Part shown: positions 1 through 9,300 of the stretch, in pieces
Layout: each line of letters opens with the position of its first letter
How positions within the stretch are numbered: the first letter of the stretch is position 1
NCBI RefSeq assembly: GCF_014642735.1
Contig: NZ_BMIV01000004.1
Span: 86,499 to 150,498, forward strand
DNA from: Paracoccus acridae
GTDB taxonomy: Bacteria > Pseudomonadota > Alphaproteobacteria > Rhodobacterales > Rhodobacteraceae
Length of the DNA stretch: 64,000 bases
Direction: 5' to 3'
Program-made: the position numbers and the translations under genes
Notes under the pieces: generated by a model
Seen by the model: only the letters and a program-made list of their open reading frames with translations
Databases searched by the model: none
What the model was told of the DNA's origin: nothing

Positions 1-2
1 AA

Positions 3-212
3 AACCTTGTCGCCATCAGCGCCCTGGATCGCGCCCTGCGCAGCCTGCGCTTCTGGGTGCCGAAATGGTACAAGGCCGAATACACGCTGGCCTATTACGA
101 CATGTATCGCCACCCCGAACAGATGCCGCCCTATGCGCTTGGCACGCTGGACTTCTGGTGGGCAGATACCGCGCGCGAGGCGGAACTGAAGGCGGCAAGG
201 GCGATCCGCTGA
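3..212 (+). CDS. yejA: Peptide ABC transporter substrate-binding protein, YejA-like (C-terminal end only)
   Basis: Only the last 69 codons are inside the window, in frame 3 and ending at TGA 210-212. The reading frame contains [18 protein letters not shown] and ends [15 protein letters not shown], which resembles the C-terminus of YejA-type periplasmic binding proteins (SBP family 5). It is followed, 91 bases on, by yejB, yejE and yejF in the same direction, the usual yejABEF order. The protein should bind oligopeptides in the periplasm and deliver them to the YejBE channel. The assignment rests mainly on the context and the short C-terminal resemblance. Confidence 0.72.
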   Translation, partial: NLVAISALDRALRSLRFWVPKWYKAEYTLAYYDMYRHPEQMPPYALGTLDFWWADTAREAELKAARAIR

Positions 213-303
213 CGTCAGGGTTGATTTCCGGGCGGTCCCGCCCGACAAGGGCGGGATAAAGGACAAGGGGCCGCGAAGGCCCGCAAGGGGCAAGGGCAAT
301 CCG

Positions 304-1380
304 ATGGGCGCCTATATCCTGCGGCGGTTGCTGCTGATCATCCCGACGCTGATCGGGATCATGGTGGTGAACTTCACCCTGACGCAATTTGTCCCCGGCG
401 GTCCCATCGAACAGATCGCCGCGCAGGTGCAGGGTTCGGGCGACGCCTTCAGCAACATATCCGGCGGGGGCGCGGGCGCCGACACCGGCGTGGTCGAAGG
501 ATACGAGGGCGCGCGCGGCCTGCCGCCCGAGTTCATCGCCCAGCTTGAGAAAGAGTTCGGCTTCGACAAGCCGCCCTTGCAGCGCTTCCTGACGATGATG
601 GGCAATTACCTGACCTTCGATTTCGGCACGTCATGGTTCCGGTCGATCAGCGTCATCGACCTGGTGATCGAGAAGATGCCGGTGTCCATCACGCTGGGCC
701 TGTGGTCCACGCTGCTGGCTTATCTGATCTCGATCCCGCTGGGGATCCGCAAGGCGGTGCGCGACGGGACGCGGTTCGACACCTGGACCTCGGGCATCAT
801 CATCATGGCCTATGCGATCCCGGCCTTCCTGTTCGCGGTGCTGCTGATGGTGCTGTTCGCGGGCGGCAGCTATTGGCAGATCTTCCCGCTGCGCGGTCTG
901 ACCAGCGACAACTTCGCCGACCTGACGCTTTGGGGCAAGATCAAGGACTATGCCTGGCACGCGACCCTGCCGGTGGTGGCCTCGACGATTTCCAGCTTTG
1001 CCACGCTAACCCTTCTGACAAAGAACAGTTTTCTGGACGAGATCAACAAGCAGTATGTGATGACCGCGCGCGCCAAGGGCCTGACCGAGGGGCGCGTGCT
1101 TTACGGCCACGTCTTCCGCAACGCCATGCTGATCGTCATCGCAGGGTTTCCGGCGGTGTTCCTGGGCGTCTTCTTCGGCGCTTCCATCCTGATCGAGACG
1201 GTTTTTTCGCTGGACGGCCTTGGCCGCCTGGGCTTCGAGGCCGCGGTGCAGCGCGACTATCCGGTGATCTTCGGCACGCTTTACGTCTTCGGGCTTCTCA
1301 GCTTGGTGGTGGGGATCCTGTCGGACATGATGTATGTCTTCGTCGATCCGCGCATCGACTTTGAATCGAGGGCCGGTTGA
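304..1380 (+). CDS. yejB: Peptide/microcin C-type ABC transporter permease YejB
   Basis: This is a 358-residue inner-membrane permease. An N-terminal membrane helix (about residues 8-28) is followed by a periplasmic stretch of about 75 residues, then by five further hydrophobic segments. The cytoplasmic EAA loop that contacts the ATPase is visible as [20 protein letters not shown]. The N-terminus [19 protein letters not shown] is typical of YejB/DppB-like permeases. Its stop overlaps the yejE start by one base (TGATG), so translation is probably coupled. It should pair with YejE and the double ATPase YejF to import short peptides; in E. coli this system also takes up microcin C. Confidence 0.9.
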   Translation: MGAYILRRLLLIIPTLIGIMVVNFTLTQFVPGGPIEQIAAQVQGSGDAFSNISGGGAGADTGVVEGYEGARGLPPEFIAQLEKEFGFDKPPLQRFLTMMGNYLTFDFGTSWFRSISVIDLVIEKMPVSITLGLWSTLLAYLISIPLGIRKAVRDGTRFDTWTSGIIIMAYAIPAFLFAVLLMVLFAGGSYWQIFPLRGLTSDNFADLTLWGKIKDYAWHATLPVVASTISSFATLTLLTKNSFLDEINKQYVMTARAKGLTEGRVLYGHVFRNAMLIVIAGFPAVFLGVFFGASILIETVFSLDGLGRLGFEAAVQRDYPVIFGTLYVFGLLSLVVGILSDMMYVFVDPRIDFESRAG

Positions 1381-2483
1381 TGGCACTCTCGGAACTCAAC
1401 CGCCGCCGCTGGCGAAATTTCCGCCGCAACGGCCGCGCCTTGTGGTCGCTGGTGATCTTTTCAATCCTGTTCGTGATCGCCATGTGTGCCGAACTGGTGG
1501 CCAACGACAAACCCATTGTCGCCAGCTATCGCGGGGAACTGTATTTTCCTGCCTACAACTTCTATCCGGAAACCGCTTTTGGCGGCGATTTTCAGACCGA
1601 GGCGATCTATAACGACCCGGCCGTGGAATGCCTGATCGTGACCGGCGGAAGCCAGGATTGCTGGGACACGCCCGAGGAACTGATCGCCGCCGTGGACGCG
1701 GGCACCAGCGACATCCCCAAGGATGAACAGGGCTGGATGATCTGGCCGGTGATCCCGTTCCATTATTCGACCATCAACAACGTGGGCAGCGCCCCAAGCG
1801 CGCCGGACGGCACACATTGGCTGGGAACCGACGACACCGCCCGCGACGTGCTGGCCCGCGTGATCTATGGCTTCCGCATCTCGATCCTGTTCACGCTGAT
1901 CGTGACGGTGGTGGCATCTGTCGTGGGCATCGCGGCGGGGGCGATCCAGGGATACTTCGGCGGGCGGACCGATCTGGTCTTCCAGCGGGTGCTGGAGATC
2001 TGGGCATCCACCCCGTCGCTTTACGTCATCATCATCCTGTTCGCGATCTTGGGGCGCAGCTTCTGGCTCTTGGTCTTCGTGACGATCCTGTTCGGCTGGC
2101 CCGCGCTTGTGGGCGTAGTCCGGGCCGAATTCCTGCGGGCGCGGAATTTCGAATATGTCCGCGCCGCCCGTGCCCTGGGCGTGTCCGACCGCACCATCAT
2201 GTTCCGCCACATCCTGCCCAACGCGATGGTCGCCACGCTGACCATGCTGCCCTTTGTCGTGACCGGCACGATCAGCGGGTTGGCCGCGCTGGATTACCTG
2301 GGCTATGGCCTGCCCGCATCGGCGCCCTCGCTGGGGGAACTGGCGTTGCAGGCCAAGCAGAACCTGCAGGCGCCCTGGCTGGCCTTCACCGCCTTCTTCA
2401 CATTCGCCATCATGCTGTCGCTTCTGGTCTTCGTCTTCGAAGGCGTGCGCGATGCCTTTGACCCCCGGAAGACCTTCAAATGA
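1380..2483 (+). CDS. yejE: Peptide/microcin C-type ABC transporter permease YejE
   Basis: This is the second permease, 367 residues from the ATG at 1380. A TTG one codon earlier is also possible, but the ATG overlapping the yejB stop is the better choice. One helix at residues 22-42 is followed by a long periplasmic region (about 43-150) before the five-helix core, the normal YejE plan. The EAA loop reads RAARALGVSDRTIMFRHILP. The C-terminal [16 protein letters not shown] is the usual ending of this family. The stop overlaps the yejF start by four bases (ATGA). It forms the membrane channel with YejB. Confidence 0.9.
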   Translation: MALSELNRRRWRNFRRNGRALWSLVIFSILFVIAMCAELVANDKPIVASYRGELYFPAYNFYPETAFGGDFQTEAIYNDPAVECLIVTGGSQDCWDTPEELIAAVDAGTSDIPKDEQGWMIWPVIPFHYSTINNVGSAPSAPDGTHWLGTDDTARDVLARVIYGFRISILFTLIVTVVASVVGIAAGAIQGYFGGRTDLVFQRVLEIWASTPSLYVIIILFAILGRSFWLLVFVTILFGWPALVGVVRAEFLRARNFEYVRAARALGVSDRTIMFRHILPNAMVATLTMLPFVVTGTISGLAALDYLGYGLPASAPSLGELALQAKQNLQAPWLAFTAFFTFAIMLSLLVFVFEGVRDAFDPRKTFK

Positions 2484-4078
2484 CCGAAGCCGTTCTGTCG
2501 GTCCAGGACCTGCGCATCAGCTTTCGCCAGGAAGGCCGGACTGTGCCCGCCGTCAAGGGCGTCAGCTTCCACATCGGCAAGGGCGAGACGATGGCCCTGG
2601 TGGGCGAATCCGGGTCGGGCAAGTCGGTGACGGCCCTGTCCACCGTGCGCCTGCTGGGCGATTCCGCCGTGGTCGAGGGATCGGTCAAATACGCGGGCCG
2701 TGAGATGGTGGACGCGCCCGAGCCTATGCTGCGCGACATCCGGGGCGATGACATCAGCTTCATCTTCCAGGAACCGATGACATCCCTGAACCCCCTGCAC
2801 ACGCTGGAAAAGCAGCTGGGCGAAAGCCTGGCGCTGCACCAGGGGCTGACCGGGGCCAGGGCACGCGCACGGATCGTCGAACTGCTGACCCGCGTGGGCA
2901 TCCGCGATCCCGAATCGCGGTTGTCGGATTACCCGCACCAGTTGTCGGGCGGGCAGAGGCAGCGCGTGATGATCGCCATGGCGCTTGCCAACGGGCCGGA
3001 ACTGCTGATCGCGGACGAGCCGACCACCGCGCTTGACGTGACGATCCAGGCGCAGATCCTGGACCTGCTGGCGGAACTGAAGGCGGCCGAGGGGCTGTCG
3101 ATGCTGTTCATCAGCCATGACCTTGGCATTGTCCGCCGCATCGCCGACCGAGTCTGCGTGATGAAGGACGGCGAGATCGTGGAACAGGGCCCGGTGGCCG
3201 AGATCTTTGCCAATCCGCAGCACGACTATACACGCAAGCTGCTGGCTGCCGAACCGACGGGCAGGGCCGACCCCATCTCTGATACTGCCGAAACCATGGT
3301 CGAGACGCGCGACCTGAAGGTCTGGTTTCCGATCCAACGTGGCCTGCTGCGCCGCACGGTGGGCCATGTGAAGGCCGTGAACGGCGCGACCCTGACCCTG
3401 CGGGCCGGGGAAACCCTGGGCATCGTCGGGGAATCAGGCAGCGGCAAGACGACGCTGGCCTTGGCGATCATGCGGCTGATCGCCAGCGACGGGCCGATCC
3501 TGTTCATGGGCCAGGACATTTCCCGCTGGCAGTCGCGCCAGTTGCGAAGGCTGCGCCGCGACATGCAGATCGTCTTCCAGGATCCCTTCGGCAGCCTGTC
3601 GCCCCGGATGACGGTCGAACAGATCATCGCCGAGGGCCTGACTGTCCACGGGGTCGAAAAAGGCCGCGACCGCCGCACCATGGTTGCCGAGATCATGGCA
3701 GAGGTGGGATTGAACCCCGACACCATGCACCGCTATCCGCACGAATTTTCCGGCGGGCAGCGACAGCGCATCGCCATCGCCCGCGCCATGATCCTGCGGC
3801 CCAAGGTGGTGGTGCTGGACGAACCGACAAGCGCCCTGGACATGACGGTGCAGGTGCAGATCGTCCAGCTTCTGCGCGGCTTGCAGCAGAAATACGGGCT
3901 GGCCTTCCTGTTCATCAGCCACGACCTGCGCGTCGTGCGCGCCATGTCGCACAAGATCATGGTCATGCGCGCGGGCGAAGTGGTCGAGCAGGGGACCACG
4001 ACCGAAATCTTCGACGCCCCGCAGCAGGACTATACCCGCGCGCTGCTCGCGGCGGCATTTCGTGATCATCACCGATGA
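2480..4078 (+). CDS. yejF: ABC transporter ATP-binding protein with two nucleotide-binding domains, YejF
   Basis: The protein has 532 residues and two complete ABC ATPase domains in tandem. Walker A motifs GESGSGKS lie at residues 42-49 and GESGSGKT at 317-324. Each half has a signature LSGGQRQR or FSGGQRQR, and Walker B ends in DEPTTALD and DEPTSALD. The oligopeptide-transporter C-terminal extension is present after each half ([15 protein letters not shown] and [15 protein letters not shown]). It powers the YejABEF importer. The gene overlaps yejE upstream and the glycosyltransferase downstream by four bases each, so all are probably translated from one message. Confidence 0.92.
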   Translation: MTEAVLSVQDLRISFRQEGRTVPAVKGVSFHIGKGETMALVGESGSGKSVTALSTVRLLGDSAVVEGSVKYAGREMVDAPEPMLRDIRGDDISFIFQEPMTSLNPLHTLEKQLGESLALHQGLTGARARARIVELLTRVGIRDPESRLSDYPHQLSGGQRQRVMIAMALANGPELLIADEPTTALDVTIQAQILDLLAELKAAEGLSMLFISHDLGIVRRIADRVCVMKDGEIVEQGPVAEIFANPQHDYTRKLLAAEPTGRADPISDTAETMVETRDLKVWFPIQRGLLRRTVGHVKAVNGATLTLRAGETLGIVGESGSGKTTLALAIMRLIASDGPILFMGQDISRWQSRQLRRLRRDMQIVFQDPFGSLSPRMTVEQIIAEGLTVHGVEKGRDRRTMVAEIMAEVGLNPDTMHRYPHEFSGGQRQRIAIARAMILRPKVVVLDEPTSALDMTVQVQIVQLLRGLQQKYGLAFLFISHDLRVVRAMSHKIMVMRAGEVVEQGTTTEIFDAPQQDYTRALLAAAFRDHHR

Positions 4079-5295
4079 AGATCCTGTTCGTTCACCAGAA
4101 TTTTCCGGGCCAGTTCCCCCATCTGGCCCCCGCTCTTGCCGCGCGCGGCCATCAGGTCCTGGCCCTGACGGATGAAAAGAACCAGCGGACCAGCCAGGTT
4201 TCGACCGTGCGCTACAAGATGCCCGACCCGGTGCAGGTAACCGGTTTCGGCCGCAGCTATGCCACCCATGCCGAACGTGGCTATCTGGCGGCACGCGGCG
4301 CGCGGGCCTTGCGGGACCGGCACGGGTTCACCCCGGATGTGATCATCGGTCATACCGGATGGGGCGAAACGCTGTTTTTGCGTGAAATCTGGCCCGATGC
4401 GAAGCTGCTGGTCTATGCCGAGCTTCTGTACCGCACGCGCGGCCAGGATGTGGGCTTCGATCCCGAACTGCAACAGGACAGCGACGAATCGCGGATGCTG
4501 ACCGTGGCGCGATCGGCCCATCTGATCCAGGGCATCGTCCAGGCCGATGCCGCGATCGCGCCCACCTGTTACCAAGCCGAAAGCTTCCCGCCGGAACTGC
4601 GCGGCAAGATCACGGTCATCCACGACGGTATCGACACCGACCGCGTCTGTCCGAACCCCCGGGCCACGCTGACCCTGCCGGGCGGTCGGACGTTGCAGGC
4701 GGGGGACGAGGTTCTGTCCTATGTCAGCCGTTCGCTGGAACCCTATCGCGGGTTCCACATCTTCATGCGGTCGCTTCCTGCCCTTCTGGCTGCCCGACCG
4801 CAGGCGCAGGTCGTGATCGTAGGGGCCGAGGGCACCAGCTATGGCAACGCCCCCAAGGACGGCGGCACCTGGAAGGCGCGGATGCTGGACGAACTGGGCG
4901 ACCGGCTGGATCTGTCCCGCGTCCATTTCCTGGGCCGTGTCGCTTACGAGGATTACCTGTCGCTGATCCAGCTGGCCCGCGTGCATTGCTATCTGACCTA
5001 TCCCTTCGTGCTGTCCTGGTCCCTGACCGAGGCGATGGCGGCGGGGGGCTATGTCGTGGCCTCGGATACCGAGCCGGTGCGGGAACTGCTGCGCAACGGT
5101 GAGAACGGGCGGCTGGTGCCGTTCTTCGACGTGCCGGCGCTGTCGGACGCCCTGATCCGGGGCCTTGCGGGCGATCCCGATGCGGACCGGCTGCGGAGAG
5201 CGGCGCGGCAGACGATCCTGGACGGCTATGACCTGCATCGCCACAGCCTGCCGCGCCAGATTGCATGGGTGGAAAGCCACGCGCCGATGGGCTAG
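4075..5295 (+). CDS. GT4-like family glycosyltransferase
   Basis: This is a 406-residue GT-B fold glycosyltransferase. The N-terminal domain opens [21 protein letters not shown], typical of the GT4 N-terminal domain. The C-terminal domain has the donor-binding region LSWSLTEAMAAGGYVVAS followed by DTEPVREL, the usual E-rich nucleotide-sugar site. No signal peptide or membrane helix is seen, so it should act in the cytoplasm. The start ATG overlaps the yejF stop by four bases, so it appears to belong to the yej operon. Acceptor and sugar cannot be told from the sequence. The coupling suggests a surface or peptide-linked glycan, but that is inference. Confidence 0.85.
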   Translation: MKILFVHQNFPGQFPHLAPALAARGHQVLALTDEKNQRTSQVSTVRYKMPDPVQVTGFGRSYATHAERGYLAARGARALRDRHGFTPDVIIGHTGWGETLFLREIWPDAKLLVYAELLYRTRGQDVGFDPELQQDSDESRMLTVARSAHLIQGIVQADAAIAPTCYQAESFPPELRGKITVIHDGIDTDRVCPNPRATLTLPGGRTLQAGDEVLSYVSRSLEPYRGFHIFMRSLPALLAARPQAQVVIVGAEGTSYGNAPKDGGTWKARMLDELGDRLDLSRVHFLGRVAYEDYLSLIQLARVHCYLTYPFVLSWSLTEAMAAGGYVVASDTEPVRELLRNGENGRLVPFFDVPALSDALIRGLAGDPDADRLRRAARQTILDGYDLHRHSLPRQIAWVESHAPMG

Positions 5296-5322
5296 ATCCG
5301 CCACATCACAGAAAGGCGCATC

Positions 5323-6738
5323 ATGGTCGAGATCCGGCTGACGAATACCCGCACCCGCAAGAAAGAGGTTTTCGAACCCCTGGACCCCCGGAACGTGCGC
5401 CTCTACCTGTGCGGGCCGACCGTCTATGACCGCGCGCATCTGGGCAATGCCCGGCCGGTGCTGGTCTTCGACGTGCTGGTGCGCCTGCTGCGCCATGTCT
5501 ATGGCGCGGATCACGTCACCTATGTCCGCAACTTCACCGACGTGGACGACAAGATCAACGCCCGCGCCGCCGCCACCGGTCGCACCATCCGCGAGATCAC
5601 CGAGGAGACCGTGGCCTGGTATCACCAGGACATGGACGCCCTTGGCGCCGCGCGTCCCGACCACGAGCCCCGCGCGACCGAATACATCGTCCAGATGGTC
5701 GCGATGATCGAGACCCTGATCGCGAACGGCAACGCCTACGAGGCCGAGGGGCATGTCCTGTTCGATGTCCGGTCCTTTCCCGAATACGGCCGCCTGTCGG
5801 GCCGTTCGGTGGACGACATGATCGCCGGCGCGAGGGTCGAGGTCGCGCCCTTCAAGCGCGACCCGATGGATTTCGTGCTGTGGAAGCCCTCGGACGCCGA
5901 CCAACCCGGCTGGGACAGTCCCTGGGGACGCGGCCGTCCCGGCTGGCATATCGAATGCTCCGCCATGTCGGCGGCGCTTCTTGGCCCCAGCTTCGACATC
6001 CACGGCGGCGGCATCGACCTGCAATTTCCTCATCACGAGAACGAGGTCGCCCAAAGCTGCTGCGCCCATCCCGAGGCAGGCTTCGCCAATGTCTGGCTGC
6101 ACAACGAGATGCTGCAGGTCGAGGGCAAGAAGATGTCCAAGTCGCTGGGCAACTTCTTCACGGTCCGCGATCTTCTGGACAAGGGCGTGCCGGGCGAGGT
6201 GATCCGGTTCGTGATGTTGAGGACGCACTATCGGAAGCCTATGGATTGGACGGAGGCAAAGGCAAACGAAGCTCAGACAATTTTGTCTAATTGGCATGAG
6301 ATGGTGGTAGGTATCGAGCCAGCAACCAAACCTGCTAAAGAAGTGGTATCCGCACTAGCTGACGATCTAAATACCTCTGTTGCAATAGCGGCATTGCATG
6401 AACTGGCAAAAGCAGGCGATGCACCACGTTTGTTAACATCGGCCCGCCTTCTCGGGCTGTTGCTGCCGGGAGATTACGGGTGGGCAGCAAAACGTCCATC
6501 TGATGAGGAAATTCTAAGTCGTGTAAAGCGATTGGCTGAAGTGTGGTTTGGTTTACGTGCAGTGAAGGATTATCAGGCCGCTGATCGTTTGCGGGAGCAA
6601 CTGCTGGACGCTTCGGTTCAGCTTTCGGCCGGAAGGGACGGTCCTGCTAGGTTTGACTTCCTCACCCCTACCTCTTCAGACTGGGCGAAGGAAATTGTTG
6701 TAAAGCTTGATGCTATTGAAAGCAGATGGCTGTTATAG
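5323..6738 (+). CDS. cysS: Cysteinyl-tRNA synthetase, with an atypical C-terminal third
   Basis: This 471-residue class I synthetase charges tRNA-Cys. The HIGH-type motif HLGN is at residues 39-42 and KMSKS at 270-274. Zinc ligands are present in [17 protein letters not shown] and [10 protein letters not shown]. The conserved DDLNT and [14 protein letters not shown] of the helical C-terminal region are present, so the protein looks complete. It continues about 25 residues past the usual end, with a tail ending IESRWLL. From about base 6215 (residue 298) the codon use shifts abruptly to A/T-rich codons. The gene follows the yej operon after 27 bases. Function is secure; the origin of the 3' part is not. 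Confidence 0.93.
   Translation: MVEIRLTNTRTRKKEVFEPLDPRNVRLYLCGPTVYDRAHLGNARPVLVFDVLVRLLRHVYGADHVTYVRNFTDVDDKINARAAATGRTIREITEETVAWYHQDMDALGAARPDHEPRATEYIVQMVAMIETLIANGNAYEAEGHVLFDVRSFPEYGRLSGRSVDDMIAGARVEVAPFKRDPMDFVLWKPSDADQPGWDSPWGRGRPGWHIECSAMSAALLGPSFDIHGGGIDLQFPHHENEVAQSCCAHPEAGFANVWLHNEMLQVEGKKMSKSLGNFFTVRDLLDKGVPGEVIRFVMLRTHYRKPMDWTEAKANEAQTILSNWHEMVVGIEPATKPAKEVVSALADDLNTSVAIAALHELAKAGDAPRLLTSARLLGLLLPGDYGWAAKRPSDEEILSRVKRLAEVWFGLRAVKDYQAADRLREQLLDASVQLSAGRDGPARFDFLTPTSSDWAKEIVVKLDAIESRWLL
6215..6738 (+). other. Low-GC 3' segment of cysS (probable recombination tract)
   Basis: I hand-counted G+C at 89 of 180 bases in lines 6301-6420 and 6541-6600, about 49 percent. The upstream part of the same gene and the neighbouring genes are visibly 65-70 percent. 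Codons such as TTA, GTA, AGA-type and CTA appear here and are almost absent around it. The reading frame is unbroken. This is the expected look of a homologous replacement of the gene end by DNA from a lower-GC relative or element. Confidence 0.7.
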
Positions 6739-6762
6739 TTTCTCTCAGTCAGGGAGAACCTG

Positions 6763-7533
6763 ATGACCCTTGAAGCCTGCACCAACTTGGTCCGGTCCGA
6801 GGATCCCGACCGCTTCGGTGCGGTCTTGGTCGCCGATCCGCAGGATCGGCCTGGGCTTATAACGCTTTACGCGCTGAACCTGGAAATCGCGCGGGCACCT
6901 TTTCAGTCGGGCGAGCCGCTGTTGGCCGAGATGCGGCTGCAATGGTGGGTGGACCGGCTGGCCGAGATGGGCACGGGCAGACCGCCCCCCCTGCATGACG
7001 TGCTGACCCCTTTGTGGGAGGCCTGGGGCACCGAGGCCGGGCAGCTTGCCCCCCTGGCCGAGGCCCGCCGCCGCGACTGCTTTCGCGAACCTTTCGCAAC
7101 CTCCGAGGAGGTGGCCGACTATGTCGCCCACACCAGCGGGCGGCTGATGACGCTGGCCGCTGGACGGCTGGGCGCGGATGCGCGAGGGCAGGCGGTCGCC
7201 GCCGATCAGGGGCTGGGCGCGGGGCTGGTGGCTTGGCTGCGCGCGCTGCCTCGACTGCAACCCATCGGCCTTGGACTGGCAAGCGCCGACACCGCCGATG
7301 CGGCCCGCCTGGCCCGACTGGCGCAAGAGGCGTTCGGCCGTGCCGCAGGGTCGCGCAGGCTGCTGCCGAAACGGGCGGCTGCGGCCCTGTATCCTGGCCC
7401 GGGGGTGGGGCCGCTGTTGACCGGCGTCCTCAGCGGCAAGGTGAACATCTTCAAGGAAGTGCCTGTTGTTGCACCGTTTCGACACCGGGCTTCGCTGGCG
7501 CGGCTGGCGCTGACCGGGCGATGGTGGCGCTAG
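6763..7533 (+). CDS. Squalene/phytoene synthase-family protein, NDUFAF6-like
   Basis: The protein has 256 residues. The N-terminal half contains LITLYALNLEIA and MRLQWWVDRL, the hallmark helices of the trans-isoprenyl diphosphate synthase (SQS/PSY) fold. The aspartate-rich DXXXD metal motifs of true squalene or phytoene synthases are not visible, so it is unlikely to make carotenoids or squalene. This pattern matches the NDUFAF6 group, whose mitochondrial member helps assemble respiratory complex I. The start ATG follows AGGGAGAACCTG, a good ribosome site. It stands alone between cysS and the pot genes. Confidence 0.72.
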   Translation: MTLEACTNLVRSEDPDRFGAVLVADPQDRPGLITLYALNLEIARAPFQSGEPLLAEMRLQWWVDRLAEMGTGRPPPLHDVLTPLWEAWGTEAGQLAPLAEARRRDCFREPFATSEEVADYVAHTSGRLMTLAAGRLGADARGQAVAADQGLGAGLVAWLRALPRLQPIGLGLASADTADAARLARLAQEAFGRAAGSRRLLPKRAAAALYPGPGVGPLLTGVLSGKVNIFKEVPVVAPFRHRASLARLALTGRWWR

Positions 7534-7621
7534 CCCATGGTCTTGCCTCGGCCATAAACCCTCTTTTCATGCTTTGGCTGATATGAAAGGAATTGGGACA
7601 CAGGGACGGCGGGACGGACGG

Positions 7622-8491
7622 ATGGCCAAAGGACTGGATGCACAGGCGAGGCAGGGCTATGCCCTGATCGCGCCCCCGTTCCTTTATGCGCTGCTGATTC
7701 TGGCGGCGCCGCTGTTGACGATCCTGACCTACAGTTTCCTGACCGACGGCTATCTGACGGTCGTGCGCGACTTCACCTGGGCCAATTACGTCCAGGTCTG
7801 GACCGATCCCATCGTGCGCACGGTGATGCTGCGGTCGCTGACGGTATCGGCACTTGTCACGCTGGTGACGGTGCTGCTGGCCTTTCCGGTGGCCTATTAC
7901 GTCAGCTTCATGGTGCGGCCGGAAAAGAAGGCGACCTGGCTGTTCCTGATCACCATTCCCTTCTGGACCAGCTATCTGATCCGGGTGTTCCTGTGGAAGG
8001 TGATCTTGGGCTATAATGGCGTCATCAATTCCAGCCTGACCGGGCTTGGCATCATCGACGAGCCCCTGACCTTCATCCTCTATAACGTGAACTCGATCGT
8101 GATCACGCTGGCCCATGCCTATGCGCCCTTCGCCATCCTGCCGATCTTCGTGGCGCTGGAAAAGATCGACCGGTCCCTGCTGGAAGCCGGGCGCGACCTG
8201 GGCGAAAGCCGGGCGATGACCTTCTGGCGCGTCACGCTGCCCCTGGCGATGCCCGGCGTGCTGGCGGCGGTGCTGATCGTCTTCATCCCGACCATCGGCG
8301 ATTACGTCACCCCCGAACTGATCGGCGGCGGCAAGATCCCGATGATCGCGAACCTGATCCAGGTGCAGATGCTGGCGCTGGACAACCGCCCGCTGGGATC
8401 GGCCCTGGCCGTCACCGCAATGGCCATCGTCGCCCTTGTCAGCATCGTCTTCCTGCTGATCAACCGCCGCTTCCTGAAGGTGCGGTCGTGA
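7622..8491 (+). CDS. potB: Spermidine/putrescine-type ABC transporter permease, PotB-like
   Basis: This is an inner-membrane permease of about 289 residues with six hydrophobic segments. The EAA loop is ARDLGESRAMTFWRVTLPLA in slightly changed form (EAGRDLGES). The start at ATG 7622 is chosen because it is preceded by GGACGG and gives the usual short cytoplasmic N-terminus. An in-frame ATG at 7583 and a TTG at 7574 are alternatives with poorer ribosome sites. The stop overlaps the GTG start of the next permease by four bases. It should form a channel with PotC for polyamines or related cations. No binding protein gene is next to it. Confidence 0.85.
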   Translation: MAKGLDAQARQGYALIAPPFLYALLILAAPLLTILTYSFLTDGYLTVVRDFTWANYVQVWTDPIVRTVMLRSLTVSALVTLVTVLLAFPVAYYVSFMVRPEKKATWLFLITIPFWTSYLIRVFLWKVILGYNGVINSSLTGLGIIDEPLTFILYNVNSIVITLAHAYAPFAILPIFVALEKIDRSLLEAGRDLGESRAMTFWRVTLPLAMPGVLAAVLIVFIPTIGDYVTPELIGGGKIPMIANLIQVQMLALDNRPLGSALAVTAMAIVALVSIVFLLINRRFLKVRS

Positions 8492-9300
8492 AGGGGCAGG
8501 GGCGCGGCCTGCAGGCCTATGCGCTGCTGTATCTGCTGTTCCTTTACGCGCCGATCATCCTGCTGCCGCTGTTCGCCTTCAATTCCGGCACGATCATCGC
8601 CTTTCCGCTGCAGGGCTTCACGACCGACTGGTTTTCGCAGATGTGGGCCAATGCCACGCTGCGCACGGCCCTGACGAATTCGCTGATCATCGCCGTGTCC
8701 GCCGCGATCCTGGCGACCTGCCTGGGCATCTTTGCGGCCCGCGCATCCACGCGGTTCGAGTTTCCGGGCAAGGGCGGCATGATGGGCTTCATCCTGCTGC
8801 CGATGGTCCTGCCAGAAATCATCGTCGCCATGTCGCTGCTGGTCGTGCTGCTGGGCGCGGGGGTGCAACTGTCGATCCTGACCGTGATCGTCGGCCATGT
8901 GCTGATCTGCATGCCCTATGCCATCGCGATCCTGACCACCGCGTTCTCCAGCCTGGACAAGTCGCTGGAGGAAGCGGCCTATGACCTGGGCGAAACACGG
9001 TGGAGCGCGTTCCGACTGGTCACCCTGCCGCTGGTCATGCCGGGGATCATCAGTTCACTGCTGATTTCCTTCACCATCAGCCTGGACGAATTCATCATCG
9101 CCTTCTTCCTGGCGGGCAATCAGCCGACGCTGCCCACCTATATCTTCAGCCAGCTTCGCTTTCCCAAGCAGATCCCGATGATCATGGCGCTTGGCACCGT
9201 CCTTGTGGCGCTGTCCATCGTGCTGCTGGCGTTGGGCGAATACTTCCGCCGCCGCGGCAATGCCCGCATGGGCGGCAATCCGACCGGAGGGTTCCTGTGA
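8488..9300 (+). CDS. potC: Spermidine/putrescine-type ABC transporter permease, PotC-like
   Basis: This is a 270-residue second permease with GTG start at 8488, overlapping the potB stop (GTGA). Six membrane segments are evident, and the EAA loop contains AAYDLGETRWSAFRLVTLP. The stretch FTISLDEFIIAFFLAG is typical of the PotC/YdcV group. The gene is followed, with a four-base overlap, by the ATPase potA. Substrate choice cannot be read from permeases, so putrescine or spermidine is inferred from the family. Confidence 0.86.
   Translation: MKGQGRGLQAYALLYLLFLYAPIILLPLFAFNSGTIIAFPLQGFTTDWFSQMWANATLRTALTNSLIIAVSAAILATCLGIFAARASTRFEFPGKGGMMGFILLPMVLPEIIVAMSLLVVLLGAGVQLSILTVIVGHVLICMPYAIAILTTAFSSLDKSLEEAAYDLGETRWSAFRLVTLPLVMPGIISSLLISFTISLDEFIIAFFLAGNQPTLPTYIFSQLRFPKQIPMIMALGTVLVALSIVLLALGEYFRRRGNARMGGNPTGGFL

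Noticed and set aside
9000..9296. Possible N-terminal extension of potA into potC
   Set aside because: The added residues are a frame-shifted reading of potC and have no ABC features; GTG 9297 with GGAGG upstream gives the normal length.
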